Source of the DNA: Panax quinquefolius
Taxonomy: Eukaryota > Streptophyta > Magnoliopsida > Apiales > Araliaceae
DNA: 64,000 nt
NCBI GenBank assembly: GCA_020205615.1
Contig: CM035169.1
Coordinates: forward strand, 16,437,258 to 16,501,257
Direction of reading: 5' to 3'
The position numbers were made by a program, and so were the translations under genes. Shown one piece after another: positions 21,115 through 32,484 of the stretch (positions are counted from its first letter, which is position 1; every line of letters starts with the position of its first letter). The notes below the pieces were generated by a model, which worked only from the letters and a program-made list of their open reading frames with translations, made no database searches and was not told where the DNA came from.

Positions 21115-22114
21115 GTAAGGGATATTTTTTTTTTCATAATGATATTATTTCTTGATATCATTATCTTTGAAATATTGATCTGAAGTTTTTATCAAATTTG
21201 GAACTTTTTTCGTATGGAGTTATTATTCATGAGTTCTTATTCATGAGTTCTTATTCATGAGTTCTTATTCACGAGTTATTATTCACGAGTACTATTCATG
21301 TAAGCGTGAAGATGTTTTTTGTGGAATTTATCAGATTCTTATTCACGTTATAGATTCTTTATTCACGATATCTGACTATTCATATACTGGCACTATTCAT
21401 AGAAAAATAAAATTTCTTCTTTTTAGTCAAAATATCTATTACGGATACTAGCTTTGATTGTATCCATGTTTTGATCATTCTTGAATTTTACACCACTATG
21501 ATTATTTTTGAGGTATTGTTGGACATGGATAAAACAAAGTACGAATCCTTAATCCTTAATCCTTGTCATTTTGTTTCATTGGATTCGTTTTTAAAATATT
21601 TTTCATCATCCTCGGTCTTAAATGATGATATTATTGAATATCTTTGGCACTGTAGTGCAAAGATGAATGATTTCTAAAGAATATCTTTGGCTGTAGTGCA
21701 AAGAAGATGAGCAGTGTTTAAATGAACATGGCCCGATGATGAATATCTTTGGCCTTTAGTGCAAAGATGAGCAGTGTTGAGATGAACATAATGGATTGAT
21801 GAATATCTTTGGCTTTGTAGTGCAAAGATGAATATTTGATTTGAGATGAATATTGATTGATGTTACTGAGGGATAAAATATTGATGATGGGTATTAAATT
21901 CATAGATTATAGTAGATTTCATTCTCTACGTAACTCTTACATGAATTATTATTTCCATATGAATATTGATCTGAAACTTGTTGTCTATTGTGATTCTATC
22001 GATTTTTCCCTGTTGGAGACTAACGATAATTTGTTGTATATTATCTTAGTCATAGTATTCTTTCTTGGGCTAGTTGAGCTCACCCTTTTCCTTGTTGTTC
22101 CATTTTTCTTCTCG
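21115..22114 (+). other. Putative LTR intron (solo D)
   Basis: The donor context is TTTGAG/GTAAGGGA, 170 bp after the TATA box. The acceptor context is a pyrimidine-rich tract, TTGTTCCATTTTTCTTCTC, followed by GGGAGGCGAG, where a CAG appears altered. Equivalent sites exist in all four LTR types, and in several the acceptor reads CAG. The hairpin minisatellite lies inside. This is an inference from sequence only. Confidence 0.45.
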
Positions 22115-24569
22115 GGAGGCGAGAATGTGGCAGTACTTAGTCGGGGTATGGAATGAAGGTTTTAGAAAGGATTGTTTAGTAGTCCTCACCATTTTTGTAA
22201 AATAATATATCAATAAATGTGATGGGGATTTATTTGAGTATAGATATTGTCAGAAGATAATATTTGTATTTAAACTCACTGATTTCTTTGTTGTAATAAT
22301 AAAGTTGTAGTTGTTTACGTACCATATATTTGGCGACTCGAGAATGGGTGTGGTGTATACCTATTTTGGGGGCGTCCACGAGAAAAAGGTGAGCTCAACT
22401 AGCCTAGTAAGAAATATTATGACTAAGATAATGTAGAATAAATTATCATTAGCCTTCAATGATGTTAAAGCGAGAAAATATAATAAACATCAAGTTTAAG
22501 CTGCGGTGAACCAAAGAATCCATTAAAAGAGTCAGTATAAAATAAAATCTACTATCTTTTATGATTTTAAAGGTTTTTCATCATCATTATAAATTTGAGA
22601 CTCGACTTAATAAATATTCAACATCATCGAATCACCCCGCGCTACTTCCAAGGATATTCTTTAGTATCACAACCACAATTATCCATGAACTACGACCCAA
22701 GAATATTTGTGTATTCATTAATGGTCATGATCATGCCAACAACTGTCCATCAATGCACTACGGGCCAATGAGGACTTTTAATTTTCACATCATTTGTAAC
22801 ATTATGGTCATGATTACAAGAATAATCCACGGTCATAATCATACCAAGTCCATCCATGCCTTTATAGGCCACGAGATGACTTTCAACATAATATAAACAT
22901 GAGGATGATGACAATGATATAAGAATTCAATAAAACAAGTTCAAGAATTAATTTATCCAGAACCAATAACATCAATTGTATCAACATGATCTTTGCTTTG
23001 TAGAGTAAAATTCAAGAATACTTAGAAGAATATTTCCATGAAAGGATCTTGGATGAAGCCGCAAATATCGAGGATATTCCACTAATTTCATGGAGTATAG
23101 AAGTCAAAGTTTAAACCAATGAGTATAATAAAGAATGGAATAACAAAAGAAATCACCGTGCATGCGATAGGCCTTGCGAGGAAGGTTATTCAGCGAGAAT
23201 AATAAATAACGGAACCGGTCCGGTATAAAACACACGTATGGATGTTCCAGCGAGAATAATAATAAAAGCAGAACCGTCAGGTGTAAAATACACGCAGACG
23301 GGATGTTCTAACAGAATAATAGAAGAATGTCACCAAGTATAGGGTAAGCCAGCGTATCTGAGTTATTCCAAGCCGAATAATAAGCAATGGAATAACAACA
23401 GATTCTCTTCATGAATAAGAAAGAATAACACCCCTTACTTTAGTAGGAGATTGAATCTGCATGATAGTGTAGTAACGAAGAATACTCTTCTTCTTTTTCT
23501 TTTTATTCTCTATACTTTTTTTCTCTATAGCTTGAATGAATTCGTGAAAATAATGAAGCACTAGGCCTCTATTTATTGAAGATTTCTAGCTTAGCACTTG
23601 CCATGTGAAAAGGCGAGTGGCTTGACGAACCCAGTGATGTGAAAAGAAAAGTGGTTTGACGATTTGTAATGTGAAACGACAATTGGTTCGGCGTCGTAAT
23701 GTGAAACGACAAGTGGTTCGGCGCTTTTAATAATATAAATGCAAGTGGTTTGACGTCGGTAAAGGTAATTACTATTGATGAAGGTAATTACTATTGATGA
23801 AGGTAATTACTATCGACGAAGGTAATTACTATTGGCGAAGGTAATTACTTATTGACGAAGGTAATTACTATTGATGAAGAGACTCTTAGATGATGACATA
23901 TGGGCCCCCATAAAATAACCAAACTTACCACAAGCGTCTCATAATGAGACTCTTTATATACACCGAGGATTGAATAAATATTACCATAAATCATTTTATT
24001 TTTAATCAACACATATTTAATCTTTCAACAATTATTAATCATTTATAACTTGTCGTCTCAATTATTGATTTAATAATATAACATATTATCTGATGATAAT
24101 CTTGTGACAATAATTGAATCAATAATATAAGAGATATGATCGGCAATTCATTGTAGTAATAATTGAGTATAAATTTGAGTGACTTCTCACGTAAGCATCA
24201 ATAATCAATCTGGATTTCATGACTATGCAACCACGCGTATTCATCGTACTTTTTTACTACTAGGGTAGTTCAGCGGTTTTAACGGTAACACCTCGTAGTT
24301 ATTTTCATAAAGTATTTTTATCGTTTTCGCAATACGACAATAATTCCGTTTTGGGGTCCACTGATGATTGTCATGTCGTAAATACGAATATTCCGCAGAC
24401 AAAAGAATATTCCCAGACTAAGCGAATATTTTATAACAACTTGCGTACTTTGCAAAATTTATAAATATTACCCACAACTATAACATTATATCAAATTCAC
24501 ACCATAATTTTAAAAAATATTTCGTGAAAATTAAATCTTTATTCAAAAAATCTGGGGTCTCACACTTGT

Positions 24570-25047
24570 CGTTGAATAGTTCTTGGAACTTCTCCCAAGA
24601 TATTTTTAGTGCGGCAGGTTGAGTACGCTTTTACAAACTCCCACCGATGTCGCCCTCCTCGCAACATAAAAGGCGTGAAAGGAACCTTTTGCTCTCTCGA
24701 GATCCCAAGAAATCAAATATCTTGGTGATCGCTTTATCCCATGCTTCCGCCTTAAGTGGTTTTGGCTCTCCAATAAACTCCGGTGGTCCCAGCTCCTTGA
24801 ACTTTTTAGCGGTGACCGTCCGAGAGTTTCTAGTGGTTCCACCTACATTTTGGACAGGAGCCGCTCTCGCCTGCTGTTGCATGAATTGCATAAAGCCTCT
24901 AAATATTCCATCATTCATCATTTGGTCAGTGTTGTTGTTTGCATGAGGATTGTCGCCTTCCTGATGCACATTATCCTGATTATTGATATGTGGTGAATCA
25001 ACGGTCGTCTGTGCTCCATTGTTATTCTTAACATTCTCGGATGTCAT
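24570..25047 (-). pseudogene. Gag N-terminal part (element C)
   Basis: It starts at ATG 25047 (MTSENVKNNNG), has an Asn/Gln-rich first 60 residues, then FMQFMQQQARAAPVQNV, KFKELGPPEFIGEP and LKAEAWDKAITKIFDFLG. These introduce the capsid-like Retrotrans_gag domain. The frame breaks near 24700 and continues in another frame to the insertion point at 24569, where element B begins. A second upstream in-frame ATG (25065) is possible. The start at 25047 agrees with element B. Confidence 0.85.
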
Positions 25048-25218
25048 TTTTAGATACTGCCACAAAACAAAAGGTTAATTGACATGTAACATATTATCCC
25101 TATATTCTGACCGACCAATTAAATACAAAAATAAACTTAGATAGGTCATACTAGCGAAGGAATTCCCCGTCTCTCCCCTCCTAGTTCTATTCTCACATCT
25201 TAGCCAGGGATCATATCC

Positions 25219-25235
25219 CCAAGCTACGATTCAAC
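25219..25235 (-). other. PBS of element C
   Basis: The complement reads GTTGAATCGTAGCTTGG beside the LTR end. It is degenerate but in the expected place, and the leader that follows matches that of elements B and D. Confidence 0.5.
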
Positions 25236-25515
25236 TGTGGCGCCCCAAAATAGGTATACATCACCCATCTTGAGTCACCAAATATATGGTACAAAATTCA
25301 AATACAACTTAATTATATAACGATTCGTGTAAAATACGACTAAACATATCTTGTGAGTTTTAATACAAATATTGTCATCTAGACAATATACAAACTCAAT
25401 GGGGTCCTCATTACATTTATTATTACACTATTTCATAGAATAGTGAGGACTACTAATGTTATCATCGGGCCGATCGCCACTGTTCCCCGACTAGTCCCTC
25501 GCTACGTTCTCATTT

Positions 25516-26599
25516 CTGAAGAGAACAATGAAAGCAAAAGGGTGAGCTCAACTAGCCCAAGAAGAAATATTATGACTAAGATGTCTGAGAATAAATTATC
25601 ATTAGCCTTCAACGAGTGTTAAAGCGATAAAATATAACAAACATCAAGTTTAAGCTGCGGTGAACAAGCAATCCATTAGAAGAGTCAAGTAGAGAATAAA
25701 ATCTACTATCTTCTATGATTTAAAAGGTTTTTCATGACTTTTATCGCTGAGACTCAACTTAATAAATAATCCACATCATCGAATCACCCCTGCACTACGA
25801 CCACAGATGTTCTTTAGTATCACGACCACAATTATCCATGCAATACGGGCCAATAATATTTGTGTATTCATTAATGGTCATGATCATGCCAACAACTATT
25901 CATCAATGCACTACGGCCAATGAGGACTTTTACCACATCAATTGTAACATTACAGTCATGATTACACCGAATAATCCCTGGTCATAATCATACCAAGTCC
26001 ATCCATGCACTACAGGCCACAGATAACTTTCAAAAATATAAACATGAGGATGATGATAATGATATAAGAATTCAATAAAACAAGTTCAAGAATTAATTTA
26101 TCTAGGAACTAATAACGTCCAAATTGTCAACCTGATACTGCTTTGTAGAGAAAAATTCAAGAATGCTCAGAAGAATATTTTCATAAAAGATCTTTGGATG
26201 AAGCGCAAATATCGAGGATATTCCACTAATTTCATGGAGTATAGAAGTCAAAACTTTAATGTTGAGTATAGTAACGTGAATAAAATAACAAAAGAAATCA
26301 CCGTGCATGCAGATTGCCCGATGACGAGTTATTCAACAGAATAATAAAGTAGCGGAACCGGTCGAGGCAAAATTCGCACCGACAGGATATTCAAAGAATA
26401 ATAATAAAGGCGGAATTAGGTTAGGCATAAAAGCGCATGACGAGGATATTCAATGAGAATAATAATAAGAACGGAATAATAGAAGAATTTCACCAAGTAT
26501 AGGGTAGTCGCAGCATTATCTTTGGTTATTCAATAGAATAATAAATAATGGAATAACAGAAGTTCTCTTCATGAATACAAAAGAAATAATACCCCTTAC
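25516..26599 (-). other. Putative LTR intron (C type)
   Basis: 1084 bp from ACG/GTAAGGGG to CTTTTGCTTTCATTGTTCTC/TTCAG on the minus strand. A CTCAC branch-site-like motif lies just upstream of the tract. No transcript evidence is available. Confidence 0.45.
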
Positions 26600-27033
26600 C
26601 GTAAAAGAAACTGAATATAAGAGTAGAAAAGTAGCAGAATACTTTTCTATAGTTTCTTTATAATTTCTCTCTCTAGAGTTTCAGTGAATTCGTAAGAAAT
26701 AATGAAGGAATGAACTTCTATTTATAGAAGAATGGACTGCATAGTAACTAATCCATGAACGGTCCAGATTGATTTACTTTTAATCGGACGGTCCATAAAA
26801 TATTCTAATAAAATAAAACTTATTATAATATACATATCCTGCATCACACGGCATCACCCGTGTGATGCCTTTTCCTTCTCCCACTAAAATATCTCCTGGC
26901 ACCATTATTTTCCCTCCCGCCAAATTGACAACTTTCATTATAATATATCTACTCCCTTCACCACACGTAACTTACATCCACAAAAATCCAAAACCTACAC
27001 TAAAGCCTACACCACCCACCCCACTCACAATTT

Positions 27034-27034
<1 letters not shown>

Positions 27035-27084
<50 letters not shown>

Positions 27085-27128
27085 TGACATTTATAAAAAA
27101 ATATATAATAACTTATATATATATATAA
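27035..27128. repeat. TA microsatellite
   Basis: Alternating TA tract in the C LTR, counterpart of 9482-9580. It is longer before the CTGACATTTATAAAA interruption and shorter after it than in the left LTR. Confidence 0.9.
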
Positions 27129-27907
27129 ATAATAAAACAAAATTGAGATAACTTTCTACCAACAATTTTGAAAAATGGGTAAGTGGGGGTCCAAATAATA
27201 AACAAAATTTATAACAATTACTTCATAAAACTCTCAATATTTTTAACAACATTTATCATCATTATTATAATTCACAATATTAATCGACCGAAGTCGTTCC
27301 TCAGAAAGAGGGCTTTCAATAAGGATTTCTCCTATTGGTAGCAGCAATTAGATGACCAAACATCGTCCTCGATGAACTTACGAACATCGTTAATATTGCG
27401 AATAATAATATTAATAACCTTGTCGTCTCAATTATTGATTTAATAATATATAAAATATTAAAAATAATTGAATCAAATAATGTGAGATACCTTGCATCAA
27501 TTACTGTAATAATAATTGAACAAAACTGAGTGACTTCTCACGTGGCGACAATAATCAATCTTGTGTCTTTCTTCATGTAACTACGCGTATTCATGTACTT
27601 TTTAACAAGGGTGTTTCAACACGATTAACGGTAAAACTTCCGCCGTTATTTTTATAAAGTATTTTTGTAATTTTTCAATCCGACAATAATTCTATTGTGG
27701 GGTCCACTAATGATTGTGCTGTTGTACGAATATTCCCTGTTAAAACGAATATTTCCCGACAATTCGAATATTATATAACAACTTGCGTACTTTGCAAAAT
27801 TTATAAATATTATCCACAATTATAACATTATATCAAATTCATTCCATAATATTCAAAAATGATAATTATAGAAAATTCATCTTTATTCAAAAAGTTGGGG
27901 TCTTACA

Positions 27908-28138
27908 GGTTCTCTTTGGCCAGTAGTGCAAAGTTGAATTGTTGACTGGTATGATCATGACCATTGAATTTATAATTGAATATCTTTAGCTTAAGTGCAA
28001 AGGTGAAACGATCAACATGGTTATAATTATTGTTTATATAAATTCTGAAATGATTATATATTTCTTTGAGATATTAATATATTTGGCCTGTAGTGCAAAT
28101 ATGAACTGTTGATGAATATATTTGGCCTGTAGTGCAAA
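27908..28138 (+). mobile_element. A-type LTR fragment
   Basis: It starts GGTTCTCTTTGGCC and includes two 39-bp units, matching the complement of about 29430-29660 in the array. It is flanked on the left by element C and on the right by a B/C LTR that begins inside the minisatellite. Confidence 0.82.
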
Positions 28139-28822
28139 TGTAAGACCCCAGCTTTTATAAATAAAGATGATTTTTGTAACGACCCCAAAATAGGTCCATT
28201 CCATCCAACCCATTCTGAGTCGCCAAATATATGGTACGAAAAACAACTACAACTTTATTACAACAATTGTCGTGCAAAATACAACAACACATATCTTTGT
28301 GAGTTTGGATACAAATATATACCAATCAGAAGTACGTCATAATGACACCTTACATAAAGGTATAGTCAAAAACTGTTTTAGAAATTAGAATCTTTGGGAA
28401 GTGCTCAAGGAAACCTTCGTACATGGGAGGCCATGCTTTTAGGTTATGGTAGATATCATATGGCCACAGAATTATCCTTGGTTGACCCAATAGACCCCAA
28501 AAAAATACGAGAAGATTACTATCATATTCTTCCCAATGGTGAGTCTTCTCTTGACATATCATTATCTCCACTGTCTCTAATTGGGTATTATACTCCAAAC
28601 AAACACCAAGATTATATAGGTAGTGCTTGTAAATATACTCAGCAAGTGGATGAGCACAACCATGCCTTATGATAACACGAGTTTGTATATATGTCATTAG
28701 ACATCTTGTATGATAGTGACAAAACACCCTTCCAAAGTTGGGTTCGCCTCACCCTCAACATCTATAGACCACCATTCTATTCCCTCGCTATCCCCCGCTC
28801 GACCCAGCTACACTTTTATTAC

Positions 28823-30697
28823 CTGAAAGGAATTATGAAACAAAAGGGTGAGCACAACTAGCTCAGTAAAGAATATTATGACTAAAGATAAATAAATTAT
28901 CAATAGTCTTCATCATCTAATAAATCGAGATTTAGAACATATGGTAGATGATAAAACTTTTCAACCATAGTTGCGGTGGAATGAAGCAATCCATTAGAAG
29001 AGTCAAATAGACCATAAAATCTATTATCTTCTCCATGTTAAAAGTCCACCAACAATGTTTTATCCTGTAACATCAATCAACAATTCTCATCCACAATCAC
29101 ATGCATAACTTATAATCATAATTGTAGTTCTAAATTTCTCTTCTTATCCGGAACGAAGATAATTTCATCACTGTCTTTACGAAACATCAAAGATCATGGT
29201 TATACCAAATCACGGTTCTGTTCATAATCATACTAATAAATTCATCTTTGCACCACGGCAAAGATATTCATCAACGATTCATCTTTACACTACAAAGCAA
29301 AGATATTCAACAACGGGTCATCTTTGCATTCTGAGCAAAGATATTCATCAATAATTCATCTTTTGCTACTCTGGCTAAAGATATTCAACAACAGTCATCT
29401 TTGCATTACTGAGCAAAAGATATTCATCAATAATTCATCTTTTGCACTACAAATTTAAGATATTCATCAACAAGTCATCTTTGCACTACTGAGCCAAAGA
29501 TATTCATACATAATCATCTCGAAGTTATATAACAATAATTATAACCATGTTGATCAATTCACCTTTGCACTTAAGCTAAAAATATTCAATTGTAAATTCA
29601 ATGGTCATGATCATACCAATCAACAATTCAACTTTTTGCACTCATGGCCAAAGAGAACCTATGGTCGCGATCGTACCAATAATCTACCCATCTTTACACT
29701 CAAGTCAAAGAGAAATATCATCATTAGGGTTATAAGAATGTTATATAAAAATAATATAATCAAAACATAGTTTTAATTTCAAGAGTAAGATTCATAAATC
29801 AACGATAATTTGGTCAAAGAAGAAACCAATTTGTCATGAATAGTACCCCGTATTCATACATAGTACCGTATACGTGCATAGTAACCTCGACACGAAAAGA
29901 TAAAGTTTCATAATAAAATTCATATCCATATTTATAACACCTTAATCCAAATGTTATAAATCACTTAGAAATCTCATAATCTAATATTATTAATATTACA
30001 ATAATATTTTAATCATTTCTAAAACTTATAAACAATTTAATTAAATTGTTTACACTTTACTAATTAATGCATTTAATCATCATAAAATGCCTAACTCATA
30101 AGATTTCATCACCAATAACCAAAACCCTCATCAAAATCTGCATATACCTCATATATGATTCTCAAGCCATAAAATCATATTTTCCAATTTTCTTACTTCA
30201 CATAACATATTTAATTCATTTACTCATAACTAGAATATTTTCATGAAAAATACCAAATCAGTTCCAAAAATATTTAATTTCTGGTATTTAGAAGAATATA
30301 GTCCCATATTGAATATATATTTTCTCAGAATTTTTAAAATTCATTTACCATTTTCACATGGCCAAAACCACCGAATATTTAAACATTTATCATAAATTGT
30401 ACTTTTGTCCAAAAATTCTAAAATTTACACGGTATACTGATATTATATAGATGTACTCCCAATAAAAATTTTATCAATTTTGGAGTTAATCACAAGGAGT
30501 TATAAATAGTTACTTTTAAAATAGTCTTTTCTCATAAAATCCATAACTCTAATCTATACATCCAAAAATCGCCATTTTGGACACACTCTCTAAAACTCAT
30601 CAAAATATCATTTCAAATTTTTCCAGAATTTTGAAGGTTCAGAAAAATTTCGAAACTAAAAACATAATAACCCTTAAAATCCCTTACTATCCCTTAC
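28823..30697 (-). other. Putative LTR intron (A type)
   Basis: 1875 bp from CGAG/GTAAGGGATAG to TTGTTTCATAATTCCTTTCAG/GT on the minus strand. This is the best preserved donor and acceptor pair among the A LTRs. A CTCAC motif lies upstream of the tract. The 39-bp hairpin array (29246-29510) is inside. Confidence 0.5.
29246..29510 (-). repeat. 39-bp hairpin minisatellite, array LTR 1
   Basis: About seven units with ATCTTTGC ... CAAAGAT. Counterparts lie at 33556-33828, 37888-38160 and 42232-42503 in the other array LTRs. The unit number is the same within about one, and most differences fall at the variable CAG position. Confidence 0.92.
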
Positions 30698-30866
30698 CTC
30701 GAAAAGAAAAGATCTTCTAATTTAGAATAACGGGTATAGTCTTTGAAGGAACTTGCCAAATCTAGCAATACTCAAAGTATACTCAAAATACTCACAAGAA
30801 TACGCTCGATAATATAGAGAGAGAAAACTTGATTTACGGTGTGATTTTCAATTCTAACCTAAGCAC

Positions 30867-30876
30867 CTATTTATAG
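30867..30876 (-). promoter_or_regulatory. TATA box, array LTR 1
   Basis: CTATTTATAG on +. Counterparts lie at 35194-35203 (LTR 2), 39525-39532 (LTR 3, TATTTATA only) and 43871-43880 (LTR 4). Confidence 0.7.
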
Positions 30877-31856
30877 GAAAATGCTTAGAACACCAAAGCG
30901 AGAAAATTTAATAAAATAATAATATAATTAAACAAATTCAAGCCCACCTTAGACCAACTGAATTCAGCACATTTGTATCATATGTGGGATTGCAAAAAAA
31001 ACGTTTTTCTTAAATAAAACAATTAAAACTTCCAAAAATTAATTATTTGAACTTGAACTTCAATAATTCATAATAAATAGCCTTTTTATCAAAAATTCGA
31101 ATCTCACGAGTTTTTATAGGAAATTCAATTCTCTACAACTTTGCAGAAGAAAGTTTTTCCAAATTCCAAACGTAAATTGGACAAAAATCCACAAGCAAGC
31201 GATTTTACGTGCCATAATCAAATTTCAATCAAGAAATGGGGTCCAAACACATAAAACATGCTTTAAATATTTTTGGTAACAAAAATACTCCTTCTCCACA
31301 TATACTCATATATCCCACATTCATCGTAAAAATATCATTATTATTATATTATTAAAATATAATAATATATTTAAATGAATTATTTTATCGAAAAAGATAA
31401 AATTTTAATTTTCAACGATTGTCACATTAAAATTTTTCTCCATCTATATCCACATAAAATCAATATTTTTTCATCATATGAATCAATAATCAATTATTCA
31501 CAAATAATATTACGTAATCACAATATTGATATTGGCAGCGGTTCAGGAAAGAGGGGCTTTCCAATAAGAATTTCTCTCTTCTTTGGTATGATTAGGTGAC
31601 CAAACCTCTCCTTAGACAGAACTTTCTAGACATTGCCAATAATGTTATCCAATAATATTATTCGGATAATATGAATTATTGCTTAGATAATAAAAATAAT
31701 GTGTAATGACAATTATTCAAAACAACAACAATATAAAATATCACGTATGCAACAATTATTGAATCAATAAAATAAAATATTGAGCGGTAATTATTGTAAC
31801 AATTATTGAGTAATGCCTTCTTACGAAAAAAAAAAATTATCATGCTTCATGAATAG

Positions 31857-31950
31857 TACTCGTGAATAGTAACTCGTGAATAGTAACTCATGAATAGTAA
31901 CTTCGTGAATAGTAACTCATGAATAGTAACTTCATGAATAGTAATTAAAA
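31857..31950 (-). repeat. 15-bp minisatellite, array LTR 1
   Basis: Seven units of TCGTGAATAGTAACT or TCATGAATAGTAACT lie close to the 5' end of the LTR. Counterparts at 36175-36270, 40510-40605 and 44850-44950 show shifted forms (GAATAAGAACTC). Confidence 0.88.
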
Positions 31951-31989
31951 AAATTGAATACTTTTATTTCATAAAATTGGGGTCTTACA

Positions 31990-32484
31990 ATCTCCCCTCC
32001 TTATGAAATTTCGTCCCCGAAATTTCGTGCACAGTATTTCAAAGAGTTGAGAATACCTTGTTTTCATTTGATTCTATCTCCTCGTCATCATGATTTCTCC
32101 ATTCTTTCATCTCACGTATTTTTGAGATATCATTCTAGAATACTGACTTCAAAACAAGGGTTAATTTAACAAATTAACATATCACATAATATTCCGATAT
32201 TATGGTGACCAACAAATAAGCTTAGGTAGGACACACTAGCGAAGGATTTACTCATCTCTCCCCTCCTAGTTCTAATCCCGATCTCCACCGGAGATCATAT
32301 CCCTAAGCTACGATACCAAATGTAACTCGGACACCAACTTGTGTCAACACCTCACATTGATACCTATCGGTTTGCCCCATGAGCAGGCCCCTACGGAGAG
32401 TGCGGCCGGTGCATCCCCATCATCAAGCGAAGTCACCAAACGAGAGGCTCGGGGCTCTTTACTTATAGCTCACGATACTAAAAA
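31990..32484 (-). mobile_element. Array internal domain 1
   Basis: 495 bp. Reading minus it holds a PBS-like TAGTATCGTGAGCT next to LTR 2, about 155 bp of inserted sequence, a second PBS-like TTTGGTATCGTAGCTTAGG (complement of about 32305-32323), the leader, the pol C-terminal remnant, and the polypurine tract (complement of 31990-32005). Confidence 0.9.

Larger units (their letters stand above)
19722..22379 (+). mobile_element. Solo D-type LTR (+) inside B LTR
   Basis: About 2658 bp, TGTAAGACCCCGAAATTTTT ... TTTTGGGGGCGTCCAC. The flanks are GAAAG on the left and GAGAAAAAG on the right. They resemble a 5-bp duplication but are not a clean match. It has a TATA box at 20941-20950, a donor-like GAG/GTAAGG with GT at 21115-21116, hairpin repeats at 21630-21830, an acceptor-like pyrimidine tract ending near 22114, and an AATAAA at 22298-22303, about 80 bp before the LTR end. 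Confidence 0.88.
14525..24564 (-). mobile_element. Element B: internally deleted Ty3/gypsy element
   Basis: A complete insertion of 10,040 bp in the gag gene of element C, with the perfect TSD CTTGT (14520-14524 and 24565-24569). Left LTR 14525-17084, internal domain 17085-19417, right LTR 19418-24564. The right LTR is enlarged by a solo D LTR (19722-22379). The internal part is only 2.3 kb, against 4.7 kb in element D. The gag core, most of RT and the integrase core are gone, so this copy cannot move on its own. Confidence 0.93.
19418..24564 (-). mobile_element. B-type LTR, right (5' LTR of element B), interrupted
   Basis: Pieces 19418-19721 and 22380-24564 make one B LTR of about 2.49 kb, broken by a solo D LTR. 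The acceptor-like site is intact here (complement TTCTCTTCAG/GAAATG at 19699-19701). The nested LTR sits only about 20 bp upstream of it, within the pyrimidine tract. The donor-like GT is complementary to 23437-23438. Minisatellites lie at 23190-23300, 23632-23760 and 23758-23880. Confidence 0.9.
10358..25235 (-). mobile_element. Element C internal domain (gag-pol), split by element B
   Basis: A Ty3/gypsy chromovirus-like internal region reading right to left. PBS lies at about 25219-25235 and the gag start near 25047. It is interrupted at 14520-24569 by element B, then continues through gag, protease, RT, RNase H, integrase and chromodomain to the polypurine tract at 10358-10372. Without the insertion it is about 4.8 kb, similar to element D. 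Domain order PR-RT-RH-INT is that of Metaviridae/Ty3-gypsy. Many frameshifts are present; some lie at CAG/CTG positions and may be sequence errors. Confidence 0.9.
25236..27907 (-). mobile_element. C-type LTR, complete (5' LTR of element C)
   Basis: 2672 bp, TGTGGCGCCCCAAAATAGG ... GTTGGGGTCTTACA. The acceptor-like site is intact (complement TTCTCTTCAG/AAATGAG, 25516-25518) and the donor-like site is GG/GTAAGGGG type (GT complementary to 26598-26599). TATA box at 26718-26727, TA microsatellite at 27035-27128, 62-bp repeats at 26330-26470. The part upstream of the promoter differs from B LTRs, while the part downstream is shared with them. Confidence 0.92.
28175..31989 (-). mobile_element. Array LTR 1 (A type)
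   Basis: 3815 bp. It keeps states also seen in the solo A LTR at 4616 (CTCATAAG at 30097, TATAGATG near 30450) that differ in LTRs 2-4. It shares with LTR 2 an ATAT insertion near 28688. The acceptor-like site is intact at 28823-28825 (complement CCTTTCAG/GTAAT), the donor GT is complementary to 30696-30697, and the TATA box is at 30867-30876. Confidence 0.95.
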
